A DNA stretch of 64,000 bases. Origin: Pardosa pseudoannulata. Lineage: Eukaryota; Arthropoda; Arachnida; Araneae; Lycosidae. Under the pieces are notes generated by a model. The model worked only from the letters and a program-made list of their open reading frames with translations. It searched no databases and had not been told where the DNA came from. Below are positions 47,906-59,288 of this stretch, piece after piece. Position 1 is the first letter of the stretch. The number at the start of each line of letters is the position of its first letter. Location of the stretch: assembly GCA_032207245.1 (NCBI GenBank), contig CM063509.1:104818021-104882020 (forward strand), written 5' to 3'. The position numbers and the translations under genes were made by a program.

Positions 47906-48917
47906 GAAGAATCTGACCGGTTCAGACACTAGCAACACAAATTTTATAAACCCCTTAACTAGAGCTGGGGGACGTATGACCCCCCATTTTTGTAGTAATT
48001 CTCTAGAGCAAGAGTGGCCACTGGTCAGACATTGCTTTTGTAAATATATTGAGCAGTGGTGGTGAACGCATGAGCAGCAATTAAGACACTTTAAGTCATT
48101 TTAAAATCATTCTTAGGCATTTTTTAAATCCTTCTTAACTCACTTTAAACCATTCTTACATATTTTTGTATGCATAAATATAGAAATTTAATATTAGTTG
48201 AAATTTATAGAACATTAATATCATTACAAATATTTTTCACGTTCACAGAACCTTATCTCCACAGTACTTTATTTTAGAATTATCCAGCAGTATTTATACT
48301 GCTGTATGCTATTAAATTTAAAGTACTTTATACTATATAGACGAAATGACTTTATATTAAAAATCCCTTTGAATTACATTTTACTAAAAGTAAATCCATA
48401 TGTTTTAAAGAAATCATCCAGCAACAGACATGAATATTTCAGCATATCTGATCAGAAAAATAATCGATTAAAAATAAATAAAAAACGAAATGTACAAAAA
48501 TTACTCAATTAATATACTAAAACTATGTCTATTCCATAATATGAAAAAAATTGCTCATTGATTGAAGTATTATTTTTGCTTTTTCGATTTCCAAATCGCA
48601 TCAAATTTTGAAAATTACCCATAAGCAATTCCTTCCCAAACTCATTTTCTTTTGCAATTCCTAAGTAATTATCTTCTTTTAGTCGTTTTTACTAATTATG
48701 GAGAATGAAATAATGGAGGAGTTGCAAACAAATGATTTAAAGGGAAAAAGTCTTAATAAATGCGCTGTTATGTCTTTTTAATTATTATATCGTCAATTAT
48801 GTTACAACCTACAACTTGTGCCAAAGAATATTTTAAACAAAAAACAGAGAAATCGATATTTTCGTCAGAATAAGGGTACTGCGTTCCTTTCAAAAACACA
48901 TAAACTCTATAAATGGT
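47906..48917. other. Unassigned AT-rich DNA
   Basis: No gene recognised after the RTE tail. Confidence 0.4.
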
Positions 48918-49956
48918 GGTACAGATGCATTATAGATGCTGTGAATATTTTTCGCCAAATTTGGCAATTTTAAGGGGCGATGAGTGGGTTGGTATGTTTG
49001 CCCTGACTTTGGTGTTGGGGTATAACAGCTCCGATGTGTTAGTCTTGGACCCCAATTGGTACACACAATTTCTGACGTCAGTACCCGGCACTATTCGAGA
49101 AACTTGCATCTCAGCTGTTCTTTTAGCTTCCAGTCGCCTAGGTCAGGTTTTTTTTTTTTTTTCCTTATCATTTTCTGGGATTTAGAAATTTAGTTATGGC
49201 GAATGTAGTTATTTCAGTTCTTACTATTTTTCGAATTATTAAAAAGTATCAGGATATTCTAAATCAAACAAGATGGTTTGGTTTGGAACATTTTTTTTTT
49301 CTTATCATTTTCTGAGATTTAGTAATTTAGTTATGGCGGATGTAGTTATTTCGGTTCTTACTATGTTTGAAATTGTTAAAAAGTATCAGGATATTCTATA
49401 TCAATCAAAATATTGGAACATTTTTATTTGTTCTTATCATTTTCTGGGATTTAGTAATTTAGTTATAGTGGGTATAGTTATTTCGGTTCGAACTATTTTT
49501 GAAATTGTTAAAAAGTATCAAGATATTCTAAATAAAAAATGGTGGTTTCTTTTATTACAAGGGAACCCCCCTCACATGTTAGATTTTTTATAATATTAGT
49601 ACTTATTAAAATTCTATATACTGTGTTTATGCTGTTGATATATATCATAAATATTACAAATCTGTTATTTTTTAAATAACGTAAAAAATGATTTTTATTA
49701 TGCTAATTTTATTTTAATAATGCTTTAAATTATTAATCTTTTTTTTGCTAAAAGTTTAGTTTTGTTAATGCTGTATTTCAAATAAACCATGTGACCGCCA
49801 CCATGTTTTTTTTATGTGTGTGTGTGATTTTTTCAGAAAACGCGTATAGACGCCATGTTTTTTTACTTGGCGATTTTTCAAAACACGCGTTTTTCTGTTG
49901 GTCGCCAAAGAAAAAAACATGGCGGACGGGGCCGGCGTCTGTAATGCATCTGTTCC
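48918..49956 (+). mobile_element. MITE-beta copy 1 (about 1,039 bp)
   Basis: TIRs ACAGATGCATTATAGATGC at left and the complement of ACAGATGCATTACAGACGC at right. Interior landmarks: 'tctgacgtcagtacccgg' (49071-), two or three tandem copies of a block of about 110 bp with 'gtatcaggatattct' (49200-49540), 'aaccccc.ctcacatgtta' and a GC-rich 3' part with 'aaaacacgcgtttttctg' and 'aaaacatggcggac'. No transposase frame. Two more copies lie at 55509-57432. Confidence 0.83.
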
Positions 49957-50249
49957 TTCTCCTTGTGGGATTCTTCTATGAAAATTAAGATTATCCTTTC
50001 CTGAATTCTGAACACATACAGTACTAAACTAATTCAAGATCAAGCTTATTTAAACTCAGCATAGTTGCAGACGTATTATATAACATATATTCAAACTCAA
50101 ATCAAAAGAATACACTATAAAAAAAACTTATATCAACACTTTCATATTTTATTTTTTCTTTACATTGAACAGCAACAAAAAGAACTGCTGCCAGTTTCCG
50201 AATCGTAAATTACACTCAGTGATATTTTACATTTTTAGATGTTCATATA
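49957..50249. other. Unassigned AT-rich DNA
   Basis: Short spacer between MITE-beta copy 1 and the Tigger element; nothing recognised. Confidence 0.35.
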
Positions 50250-51519
50250 CAGTGGACTTCGCTTAATGTGATCGTGGTTAATGTTATCAATCACTTGTTG
50301 TTATCGAAATCACTTGGTCTCGATTTTCTCTATTCATTTATATGTTAAAATTATCGCTTTATGGGATCGTTACATCGGTAAATGTTATCAGTTTTCGAAA
50401 CTCATTTCAACTGGCAAAGGAATATTCACAATACATTCAGAAGGAACCCAATCTTTTCTTTCCATTCGCTGTTGTTTGAATTTCCGAGGATTCTCCCTCT
50501 TCTACCTAGGGAAATGGGAATGACCAAAGGAGTGGGAAATTACATGTTCCGGGAAATTTTCAGAAACGCGCACACCCTGCTAGTGGTTGTCAGATAAGCA
50601 TAAGGTAACACATTCTTATCGGAACTGAGAAGGAGCGTATTAACATTTTATGCCTTGCTCGCTTACATGCAACTTGTCGATATGGAAGCCAGAAAGCGAA
50701 ATGATTGAACATTAAAAGAAAAAATCGAAATTTTAAATCGTTATGACAGGTTATCAAAAATGAGTGAGCGCAATGTTGCAGCGCAGTTATACATTTCTCA
50801 GCCTCTATTATGCAAAATTTAGAAAAATCGTTTTGAACTTTCTAGAAGACATAAACAAAAGGAAAATACGAAGTACAGCAGCTTCTTGGAATCAAGTTTC
50901 TGCTCAAACGATCAGAAACTTCTTCGCCTAAGCAGGATTTTGCTGAACAAATGACTAGAAATCTCAAGAAATGGTAGAAATTCTTCGGATATGACTCCTA
51001 AAGAGTTCAAGTTATGGGTGGAAGTAGATCAAAACATTCCAGTAGCTTCCTCATTAACTGAATCTGAAGTCTGTCATAAGAAAACAGACGAATGATGGAA
51101 CTGATGAGTCAGATGAAGAATCTTTTGATATTGAGCCATCCCCTACAGGTGCTGAAATGAGAAACGCATTGAAAGCGTTGAAACGTGGAGTACAACATCG
51201 GTCCGGTGACTTTAAAAAACATTTCGATTACGAACAATTTATCAATGAGACAGTGTGTGAGAATTCTTAGACAAAATTGTAGACAGTCAACAATTGATCA
51301 ATTTTTTTTTATTATGTATATAATTCTTATGTTTCAAAGGATACTATACAGTACATAAATATAAGGTGAGGTTTCTCATTTTACTTTTAAATGTAGTACG
51401 TGTGAATTAAACTGGGAAGTAAATTTATCCAATTTTGTTTATCGTTTATTGTTATCAATCGGTTATTATTATCAAAATCACGGTGTCCCAAACTAGATCA
51501 CATTAATCGGAATCAACTG
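50250..51519 (+). mobile_element. Tigger/pogo element (1,270 bp), internally deleted
   Basis: Termini CAGTGGACTTCGCTTAATGT and the inverted CAGTTGATTCCGATTAATGT, each bordered by TA (50248-50249 and 51520-51521). Subterminal 'tgttatca' words repeat at both ends. It carries a broken transposase on the plus strand (next entry). Its right end is only about 20 bp from the 3' end of Helitron C. Confidence 0.88.
50682..51270 (+). pseudogene. Tigger/pogo transposase: N-terminal HTH joined to C-terminal tail
   Basis: From ATG 50682: 'MEARKRND', TGA (50706-50708), 'TLKEKIEILNRYDRLSKMSE' and 'NVAAQLYISQPLLCKI', TAG near 50820, then 'KNRFELSRRHKQKENTKY'. This is the CENP-B-type helix-turn-helix of pogo transposases. 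The catalytic DDE domain is missing. After a junction near 50930-50990 the C-terminal tail appears ('MTPKEFKLWVEVDQNIPVAS', 'TDESDEESFDIEPSPTGAEM', 'ALKRGVQHRSGDFKKHF'). At least two stops and a frameshift confirm a dead copy. Confidence 0.8.
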
Positions 51520-51951
51520 TATTTACAGTCATAAGGAGACTAGCATAGCCAATCATAAGACGGGATTAGTAAAATTCTTAATATTCCAGAACTGTTAGGT
51601 ACCCAATAAGACATGTAAAAAATGGTTTGTTTTTTGACTGAGAATTATCTGGTTCACTCTCAATAATTTATTTATCGTCATACTCCTCTAGAGTCTCCCA
51701 TCCTGTAATGCAGTTTAGAATCACATTGAATTCATTTAGTCAAACCGTGTGGTTATGTATCATAAACAAACATACAAAAGAACAAACTTCTAAATTTCCA
51801 AACATATAAATTAAAGGTTAGATATTTATTAGTCCGTGAAATAGACTCCTAGACTGATATAAAAGAATTTATTGTTAATACCAGTGATAAAATTTTCATT
51901 GCAACAAAAAATAATCGATGATTCAATTTAAAATTATCACACATGTACCTA

Positions 51952-52819
51952 GGGCCATATTCACCACGATTTTAACACTCGGATCTCACTGTGAATCAGC
52001 ATTTTCGTATTTTTGAACGAGAATCCGCTGTTTTCAGTCCATTTTAATCCCCTGTTTCTGATCCCCCGAATTTGGAGGATTATTAGCCTAATCCACGGAT
52101 ACTACATTTTACGCATGCGCTCAGCGTTGAAAACGAACATGGCGGATATATTTTCAGATTTAGAAGATCTCGAAGTTTTACAAATGTTGGAAATAACAGA
52201 AAATATTTGTGCATCCAGATAGAACAAATGATTTGGATTGTTTGGATGATGTGGACTTTCGGTCAAGTTATCGTTTTAATAAATATACAGCTGAATCATA
52301 AATTTGAATGCTAGATGACACGATTTCAGCTCCTTCGGAAAAGAATAATACTCTATCTTCTGTTGAAAAATTTCTGTTTATCTCGATTAGTAGCACTATC
52401 GGGTTTTTTTTTTATTTTCTATAATATGTTTGAATTTGTCGAGGCAGATTAAAGAAGATTCTGCATCGGTTTCATCAAAATTCTTCCTTTTATATTCTTC
52501 TATTCTTATTTCGTGAGCAAATATTAGTAAAACTACAGATCCTTGACTAAATTTATAATTTCCTCAAACGATATTTATGTCTGGTTGAGTAAATATGTAA
52601 ATCAACTTAGCATGAGAACTATCCCCGGAGAATCTCGTTTATTTACCAATCAAAACATCGCTTACATATTTGCAATAATTAATCTATAGATCAGGGAATC
52701 CACTCATAGTGCATATGACACCAGTTTAAGTCACAGTTAACGGCGTGTGATCGCTGATCTACCGATTCCCTGATCCGTTCTTTGATCCTGGATACCCTGA
52801 TTTTGATGAATATGGCCCC
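51952..52819 (+). mobile_element. PIF/Harbinger-like element with decayed transposase N-terminus (868 bp)
   Basis: Inverted termini GGGCCATATTCACCA and the complement of GGGGCCATATTCATCA. Helitron B shows the uninterrupted site, giving an apparent TTA/CTA 3-bp duplication (one mismatch), the Harbinger type. From ATG 52139: 'MADIFSDLEDLEVLQMLEI', a stop, and in a shifted frame 'DLDCLDDVDFRSSYRFNKYT' and 'NNTLSSVEKFLFIS', matching the N-terminal part of Harbinger nucleases ('FRQ.FRLSK', 'LS.E.QLLIALRF'). The DDE core is missing. An ACGCATGCGCTCAG word lies just upstream of the ATG. Confidence 0.78.
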
Positions 52820-53192
52820 TAATCTATTATTTAAGCCAAATATAAAAGAAAATCATTTACGTAATATCTAAGTTCAGTGATAAAAGATACTAAAATAGTG
52901 TAGACGATATTTAAATAGTTTAAAATATGAAATGATTAAATGAGATGTTTAAAGGAATGACGTCACAATGCTAGAAAAATTGTTATTTTTACCTATTTAT
53001 TAAGTGATAAATGGATAAATTTAATCGGCTGCTCTTAACCGGGGAAAATAGGGCTTGAAATAATGGCATTAAACTCTCGAAAATGGGGGAAGGGTTGGAT
53101 TTCGAACGTTTTAAAGAAGACAGTATTTTTTGCTGTGATATGAAGCATATTTATACAAATTTATTTTAGAATCGGATCGATAGTTTAGGAGA

Positions 53193-53373
53193 TTGGTTTG
53201 GTTTGGTACCGAGCACTACGGTCTCCTGTTTTGCACACGAGGGCTAATGAGACGGGGATCTACTGCTTAAAGCCGATTCCGAACGGCTTTGTACATCCAT
53301 ACCATAGTGGGATTCGAACCCACGAACTCTGGTACCGACGATCAGCGCCCTAACCAATCGGCCAGCGTTCGGC
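53193..53373 (-). repeat. SINE-A, full length (181 bp) with perfect TSD, inside Helitron C
   Basis: Perfect 12-bp duplication TAGTTTAGGAGA at 53181-53192 and 53374-53385. A box (TGGCCGATTGGTTAGGG) and B box (GGTTCGAATCCC) are both intact on the minus strand, making this one of the best-preserved and probably youngest SINE-A copies here. The tail is (CCAAA)n. Confidence 0.95.
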
Positions 53374-53487
53374 TAGTTTAGGAGAAGATAAACTTTATTC
53401 TCTTTGAATGGATGCCTCTATCCATTCCAGGTCCAACCGCTTCATAAATTTGCGGACAGATAACTTAGGCTATTATTATATAGGGGA

Positions 53488-54002
53488 TAATGCGGGGAGT
53501 GTTACTCACGTCTGTAGCATACTTTAGGCTACACATGCCCCCTGGGAAGTGCTAAATAAATAACGACTTTATGCAACATTGGAGCAATTTGTACAGTTTT
53601 GGAAGCTTTGTGTGTTTTGCACTGGAATGCTGGAGGGATGTTACACATGATGGTCAAACTAGAGAATATCTGTACCTTGCAAAGTGTCCATCTTTGAAAG
53701 AGGTAAACCTCTGCAATCGATATTGGGATGCAGGAGAGATCCTGCAGCCGATTGATTCAGATATTGATTTTCATTTGTTTTTAATATTTTATTGATCGTG
53801 TTTTAATGTTCTAGTTTCTTATTGTAGTTTTTATGAAGTTTGATACTATTTTATATCTTTGTAATTATTTACGGCTCCAATGCCATACATCTGTTATGTA
53901 TGGAAGCCAATGATGTAGATTCAAGAGCTTCTGCAATTTAAAAAAACGAGGAGATAAAGATTTGGTTTATCTTTTAGTTAAACTAGTTTAATAATTTTAC
54001 AG
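53488..54002. other. Unassigned DNA; possible LINE 3' scrap at 53650-53760
   Basis: A plus frame at 53571-53795 contains 'CPSLKEVNLCNRYWDAGEIL', faintly like the LINE C-terminus at 25520-25775 ('...YWKTRELM'). It is too short and diverged to call. Confidence 0.25.
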
Positions 54003-55066
54003 CAGTGGCGTGCGGTCCATATGTGCAGGGTGTGCACTGCACACCCTAGCAAAATTATGAGAGACAATAATTTTCTGCACCTATGTCTACCTATCTTTAT
54101 ATGGTATAGATAAATATTATTTATAATATATTCAAATATTACGTTGATTTGCTTGCTTGTATTTCCGCAGTGCGTGCGGTACTAGGTGCTGCACCACGTA
54201 ACGCGTTCAAAAGTAAACAAACATTAGAAATTTTTTATGTGTACGCACTGCGCACTAATAGAAAATGACGTTTTATATGTATGGGCTACTGGAGAAGCAC
54301 AGCATACTATAGCACTGAGGCAAGTGCAGCTATTTTTTCTGCACTTGGCATTCACAATCATCCGAAGGTACGGTTTATTAAGCATTGTATTAGAGCGGGG
54401 ACTTACGTGCTAAAACGCTTTTGGTTTTTTAACTGATTAACTGGCCATACGATTCTGCAGACGGTTAATATTTAAATTTATATATTGTAAGATTTAGTTT
54501 TCATGAAAATATAAAAGAAATATTTCATCAATATAAAAAGAAATGTTTTAGTGTGGTAAAGTAATTTTGGTGATGTATTATATTTATAGAAATAATTCGC
54601 TGAAAAACAATTTTGTTTTGTTAGACAAAAAAGAAATGAATTCTAACAGAACAGTCCAAATTTTACCATTCATTGTGTTTTACAGACAGTATATAAGTTA
54701 TATCTGTAACACCATATCCCTGGTTTTGTTTTTAAAAACTGTGAAGATGTTTTTCGCAGAATATGATTTCCAAATGTTAAAAACAATTAATAAATATAAT
54801 TTAACTCACTGACCGAACGAGAAACAGTTCGGTCTATCGCGCCAGCGTGCAGTGAAATCCTCTGCACGTGGACTAGACTTTCGGTTTGTCTGCACCAATG
54901 AGCATCCTGATGAGACACCGCAGCGGCGGGCGCCGTGTGGTGCTACGTTTTCTATTAATAATAATAAACGTTAAGGAAGTGTTTAATGTGCAATTTTTAT
55001 GGTTTTATTATTTTTGTTGTTGTTGCTCTCTGCACACCCTGCATGAACACCTACCGCATGCCACTG
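54003..55066. mobile_element. Non-autonomous hAT element (1,064 bp) with perfect 8-bp TSD
   Basis: TSD TTTTACAG at 53995-54002 and 55067-55074. TIRs CAGTGGCGTGCGGTCCATA at left and the inverted CAGTGGCATGCGGTAGGTG at right, with 'cagggtgtgca' subterminal at both ends. The interior is AT-rich apart from a GC-rich part near 54820-54950. No transposase domain is seen; the 81-codon frame at 54567-54812 has no hAT motif. Confidence 0.92.
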
Positions 55067-55074
55067 TTTTACAG

Positions 55075-55508
55075 TATCACTTGACTTATAGTTACTTATG
55101 AAACAAAAATATGACATATAAGATCAAAACGAGTTTTACACATTTCTGACGGATAGTGAAAATTTGGACAACTGGATTAAGGCATTGGCGGTAAAAAAGG
55201 CGTTACGATTTTTCTCGCCAATTTATGTTTCTAGTCAAGGCAAACAATTTAATATACCAAATTCATGACAAGGAAACAATCTTTCTGCCGAACTTACGTT
55301 TCTAGTGAAGGCAAATAAATTGATATACGGAATTCGTGATTGTGGTGGACTGAGACAAAACTATAACTTAATATTTTGACGTTTTTAATAAAAACTTAGG
55401 CTTCACTGCAGTTTAGGGTGCCTCCGATATTTGATTCTTTATTTATATTTATTATCGACAAGTATGAGAGTTTTCTCACATATAGCAACTTTAGGGCTTT
55501 TTAAGATT
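55075..55508. other. Unassigned AT-rich DNA
   Basis: No gene or repeat recognised. Confidence 0.4.
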
Positions 55509-56630
55509 ACAGATGCATTATAGACGCCGTGTTTATTTTGTCGCCAAATTTGGCGATCTTTTGGCGATTTTATGGTGCAATGAGCATGTTGGTGTGTTTG
55601 CCCTGTTTTTTGGTGGCGGAGTACGGCAGCTCTAATGTGTTTTTGCACCCCATTGGTGCACGTGATTTCTGACGTCAGTACCCGGCACTATTCGAGAAAT
55701 TTGCATCTTAGCTGTTCTTTTGGTTTACAGTCGACTAGGTCAGGTTATATCTTTTTTTATTCTTATCATTTTCCGGGATTTAGTAAGAATTTTCTTTTGT
55801 TCTTATCATTTTCTGGGTGTAGTTATTTCGGTTCTTATTTCTTATTTTACTATTTTTGAAATTGTTAAAAAGTATCAGGATATTCTAAATCAAACAAGAT
55901 GTTTTGGTTTGGAACATTTTTGCTTTGTTCTTATTTTCTAGGATTTAGTTAATTTAGTTATGACGGTTGAAGTTATTTCGGTTCTTATTTGTGAAATTGT
56001 TAAAAAAAATTAGGATATTCTTAGGTGTGAGATGGGTTTTGCATTTCATTCTAAACTACAAGTGTAATGGAACAACGGTATTCCAAATCTGAGCTTTTAT
56101 TCTATTTGGTAATAAATAATTATTTCAAAGTTTTTTTTAATTGAGGTAGGAGTGTTGAAGAATGTTTGTGGCTCTTTGTGTTCTCTGTGTACCCTTTCCA
56201 ATTTTCATCTGTTATTAAATTTATTTTGCATTTCTTTTATTACAAAGGGGGAACCCCCTCACATGTTAGACTTTTTATAATATTAGTGCTTATTAAAATG
56301 CTATATATTGTGTTTATTCTGTTGATATATATCATAAATATTACTAATCTTTTGTTTATTTTTTAAATAACGTAAAAAATGATAATTATGCTAATTTTAT
56401 TTTAATAATGCTTTAAATTGTTAATCTGTCTTTTTTCTTTTAAAGTTTAGTTTTGTTAATGTTGTGTTTCAAATATGTCATGTGATCCCCTCCATGGTTT
56501 TTTTGGTGATCTTTCAGAAAACGCGTACCGCCGCCATGTTTTTCTACTTGGCGATTTTTCAAAACACGCGTTTTTCTGTTGGTCGCCAAAAAAACATGGC
56601 GGATGGGACCGGCGTCTATAATGCATCTGT
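55509..56630 (+). mobile_element. MITE-beta copy 2, left arm of a head-to-head pair
   Basis: Left TIR ACAGATGCATTATAGACGCC, right end 'ggcgtctataatgcatctgt'. The landmarks are in the same order as copy 1, including 'tctgacgtcagtacccgg', 'gtatcaggatattct' and the 3' 'aaacatggcgg' block. It has some internal indels relative to copy 1. No transposase. Confidence 0.85.
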
Positions 56631-56636
56631 TCCATT

Positions 56637-57432
56637 AGAGATGCATTATAGACGCCGGTCCCGTCGGCCATGTTTTTTTTGGGGGGGCGACCAACAGAAA
56701 AATGCGTGTTTTGAAAAATCGCCAAGTAGAAAAACATGGCGGCAGTCACATGGCATATATATAAAACAAAACCTTAACAAAACTAAACTTTAAAAGAAAA
56801 AAACAGATTAACAACTTAAAACATTATTAAAATAAAATTAGCATAATAATTATCATTTTTTACGTTATTTAAAAAATAAATAACAGATTAGTAATATTTA
56901 TGATATATATCAACAGAATAAACACAGTATATAGCATTTTAATAAGCACTAATATTATAAAAAATCTCACGTGAACCAAAATAACTTCACCCGTCATAAC
57001 TAAATTAACTAAATCCCAGATAATGACAAGAACAAAATCAAAACATCTTGTTCCAAACCAAAGCATCTTGTTTGATTTAGAATATCCTGATACTTTTTAA
57101 CAATTTCAAAAATAGTAAGAACCGAAATAACTACACCCACCATAACTAAATTACTAAATCCTAGAAAATGATAAGAACAAGAAAAAAAAATACAACCTGA
57201 CCTAGGCAACTGTAGTAAACCAAATGAACAGCTAAGATTCAAATTTCTCGAATAGTACCGGGTACTGACGTCAGAAATCACGTGCACCAATGGGGTGCAA
57301 GAAAACAATAGAGCTGCCATACCCCATTACGAAAGTCAGGGCAAACACACTAACTCACTCATCGCCCCATAAAATTGCCAAAAGATCGCCAAATTTGGCG
57401 AAAAAAACCACGGCGTCTATAATGCATTTGTA
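56637..57432 (-). mobile_element. MITE-beta copy 3, inverted right arm of the pair
   Basis: Begins 'agatgcattatagacgccgg' six bases after copy 2 ends and runs in the opposite orientation to 'ggcgtctataatgcatttgt' at 57432. It is shorter than copy 2 (about 796 bp), with internal deletions mainly in the central repeats. The open frames on both strands here mirror each other, as expected from an inverted repeat. Confidence 0.85.
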
Positions 57433-58563
57433 CCATGATTAGAGCTTTATCGCCAATTTGGCAAGAGTATCCTGTTCTTATGTCAAATCGTAAAATTTTC
57501 CCGGCCAATAAAATAAAAATAAAAACAAGCCAATTGCAAACACTTTTGAGAGTTGCCACTATGATAACAAAAAGCTGATATCAAAACTTCTTCAATGTAG
57601 AAGACTGCAAATACTCCATTTCATAATACTCCAAGTCAAGCTCAAGAAATCATTACCAACCTTGCCAAATAAACAGCGCACTTCATTCTCTATTTAAAAC
57701 AGAGAATTAAACATGACATCGCTGCAAAACGTATTTAAATGCAATTTTAAATCAATTATAGTAAACAGCGTTAGGAACCCAAATCATTTAACTTCCTTGA
57801 AAAGCGATTTAGAATATATTATTAAAGTCCTTAAATATTTTTAACCTTTCTATCGCAGCGCCATTAAGCGCGAATCGCCAATTAAAGCAAAAAAGAAAAA
57901 AAAGGTTCGTTATTGCTCTTTGGCCATTTGTAGTATGCGCCAGAGTCGTAAGAAAGTATTAGTTTAACAGAATTACTCGAATTACGGTTATTAGGCAGTA
58001 AGTGAATGGCGCCTTTTCATTTCTCTTTTTTGAAAGGCAGCAAAAAGAATGAATAAAACCCAAAAGCAAGTGCCATTCCTCCGAAAGAAACGGATTCGAA
58101 ATAGATTGTGATTACTAGGGTGCCAAGACATTCCATTAAGCTAATAGTAGCACAACTTATTCTTTCGACATAATCTAACGCTGTTCACTGATGCACATAA
58201 ACAGCGAAATTAAAAGCAGCTAAACATATTACAACAAATTACTACAGAAAACAAATTTAACTCTGGAATTTCCAGCATTGTTAGAATGTATTATACCAAG
58301 CATGTAAAAATAATTTTTTTTAATTTAATACATAAAAATAAAAGTTTAATGCAGAAAAAATTATTTAAAGAAATAAAATTACTTGTTTCTAGCAGTAAAG
58401 TTATCTTTACGTTAAGAATAGAAACTTTGCACTAAAATTTTTCTTTACGAATTTGAAACTGCTTTTGTGAGAAATCTACTTTTTGTCTACAGTTTTTTAA
58501 AATTTATTTATTTTTACGATCTTGCTTGAAATAAAGGAAGTATTGTAATCGCGAAAACTTTGA
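57433..58563. other. Unassigned AT-rich DNA
   Basis: No gene or RNA recognised. Individual short open frames lack motifs. Confidence 0.4.
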
Positions 58564-58706
58564 GGGTTACTCTGGACGTTACGAGTCGGGTCGAACGTTC
58601 GTTGTGACGTCACTTTGACGTCAGCTTGATCATAATGTCCGCAAGCTAACGTCAAAATGACGTTCCAACGAAGGTTCGAAACGAACCACAACGTCCAGAG
58701 TAAGGG
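58564..58706. mobile_element. MITE-gamma: small palindromic element (about 143 bp)
   Basis: Inverted ends GGTTACTCTGGACGTT and the complement CCTTACTCTGGACGTT. The arms stay partly complementary inward ('tcgaacgttcgttg' with 'ccaacgaaggttcga'). Two TGACGTCA motifs (58605-58612, 58616-58623) sit near the centre. No coding. Confidence 0.78.
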
Positions 58707-59288
58707 CCTTCATATTTCTTCATGCTGTAAAGAACTACAACTTTTCCTTCTCGCATAGGATGTCAAAAGAACTACAACTTCTACTTCGCGAGGAAAATGA
58801 TTTCCGGTTTTTGATTGGTATGATGAAAAATGTTGTTGCTCCGCTGTATGATGAACCACTGTGAACTTATACATTTGTGATTAATTAAAGTGTTTTAGAA
58901 TTGAATAGTGAAGTGATATGTTCAAGTTCCATGTGTTTTGCTCGTCAACAAATAAATAAGAATTGTCAATTCATGACAATACTTCATATTTAAAAGGAAA
59001 TCCTCATTTTGCCCAGATTTGATTCCCTTTTGACAAGTTTCCGCGGTACCCATAATAGCCGTTATAATGAGACTTCTTATTATATAAAATGCCAATTGCA
59101 AGTACATGTTATAATACTTCAAAATACAACTATTAAAATCGGCGAACCGTTCTTGAGTTATGTCCCATAATGTTAATTTACGTTAAATTTTTCGTTATAA
59201 AAAGTGAAGATTCCCTTCACAAGAGGAAGAACACAACTAGATGTTATAATAGTCCTAAATACACTATAAAATAAATTATACTATACTA
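58707..59288. other. Unassigned AT-rich DNA
   Basis: No gene recognised. Confidence 0.4.

Larger units (their letters stand above)
51540..53487 (-). mobile_element. Helitron C (about 0.89 kb without inserts) carrying a Harbinger element and a SINE
   Basis: On the minus strand it starts TCCCCTATATAATAATAGC at 53487 and ends CTAG at 51543-51540, with a 3' region matching Helitron B ('ccgtcttatgattggctatg' vs 'ccgtcatatgatgggctata'). Two later insertions interrupt it: PIF/Harbinger at 51952-52819 and SINE-A at 53193-53373. Removing them gives a length close to Helitron B's 818 bp. TGACGTCA is conserved at 52958-52965. No coding of its own. Confidence 0.82.

Noticed and set aside
53571..53795. 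74-codon plus frame with 'CPSLKEVNLCNRYWDAGEIL'
   Set aside because: Faint resemblance to a LINE C-terminus only; too short to call.
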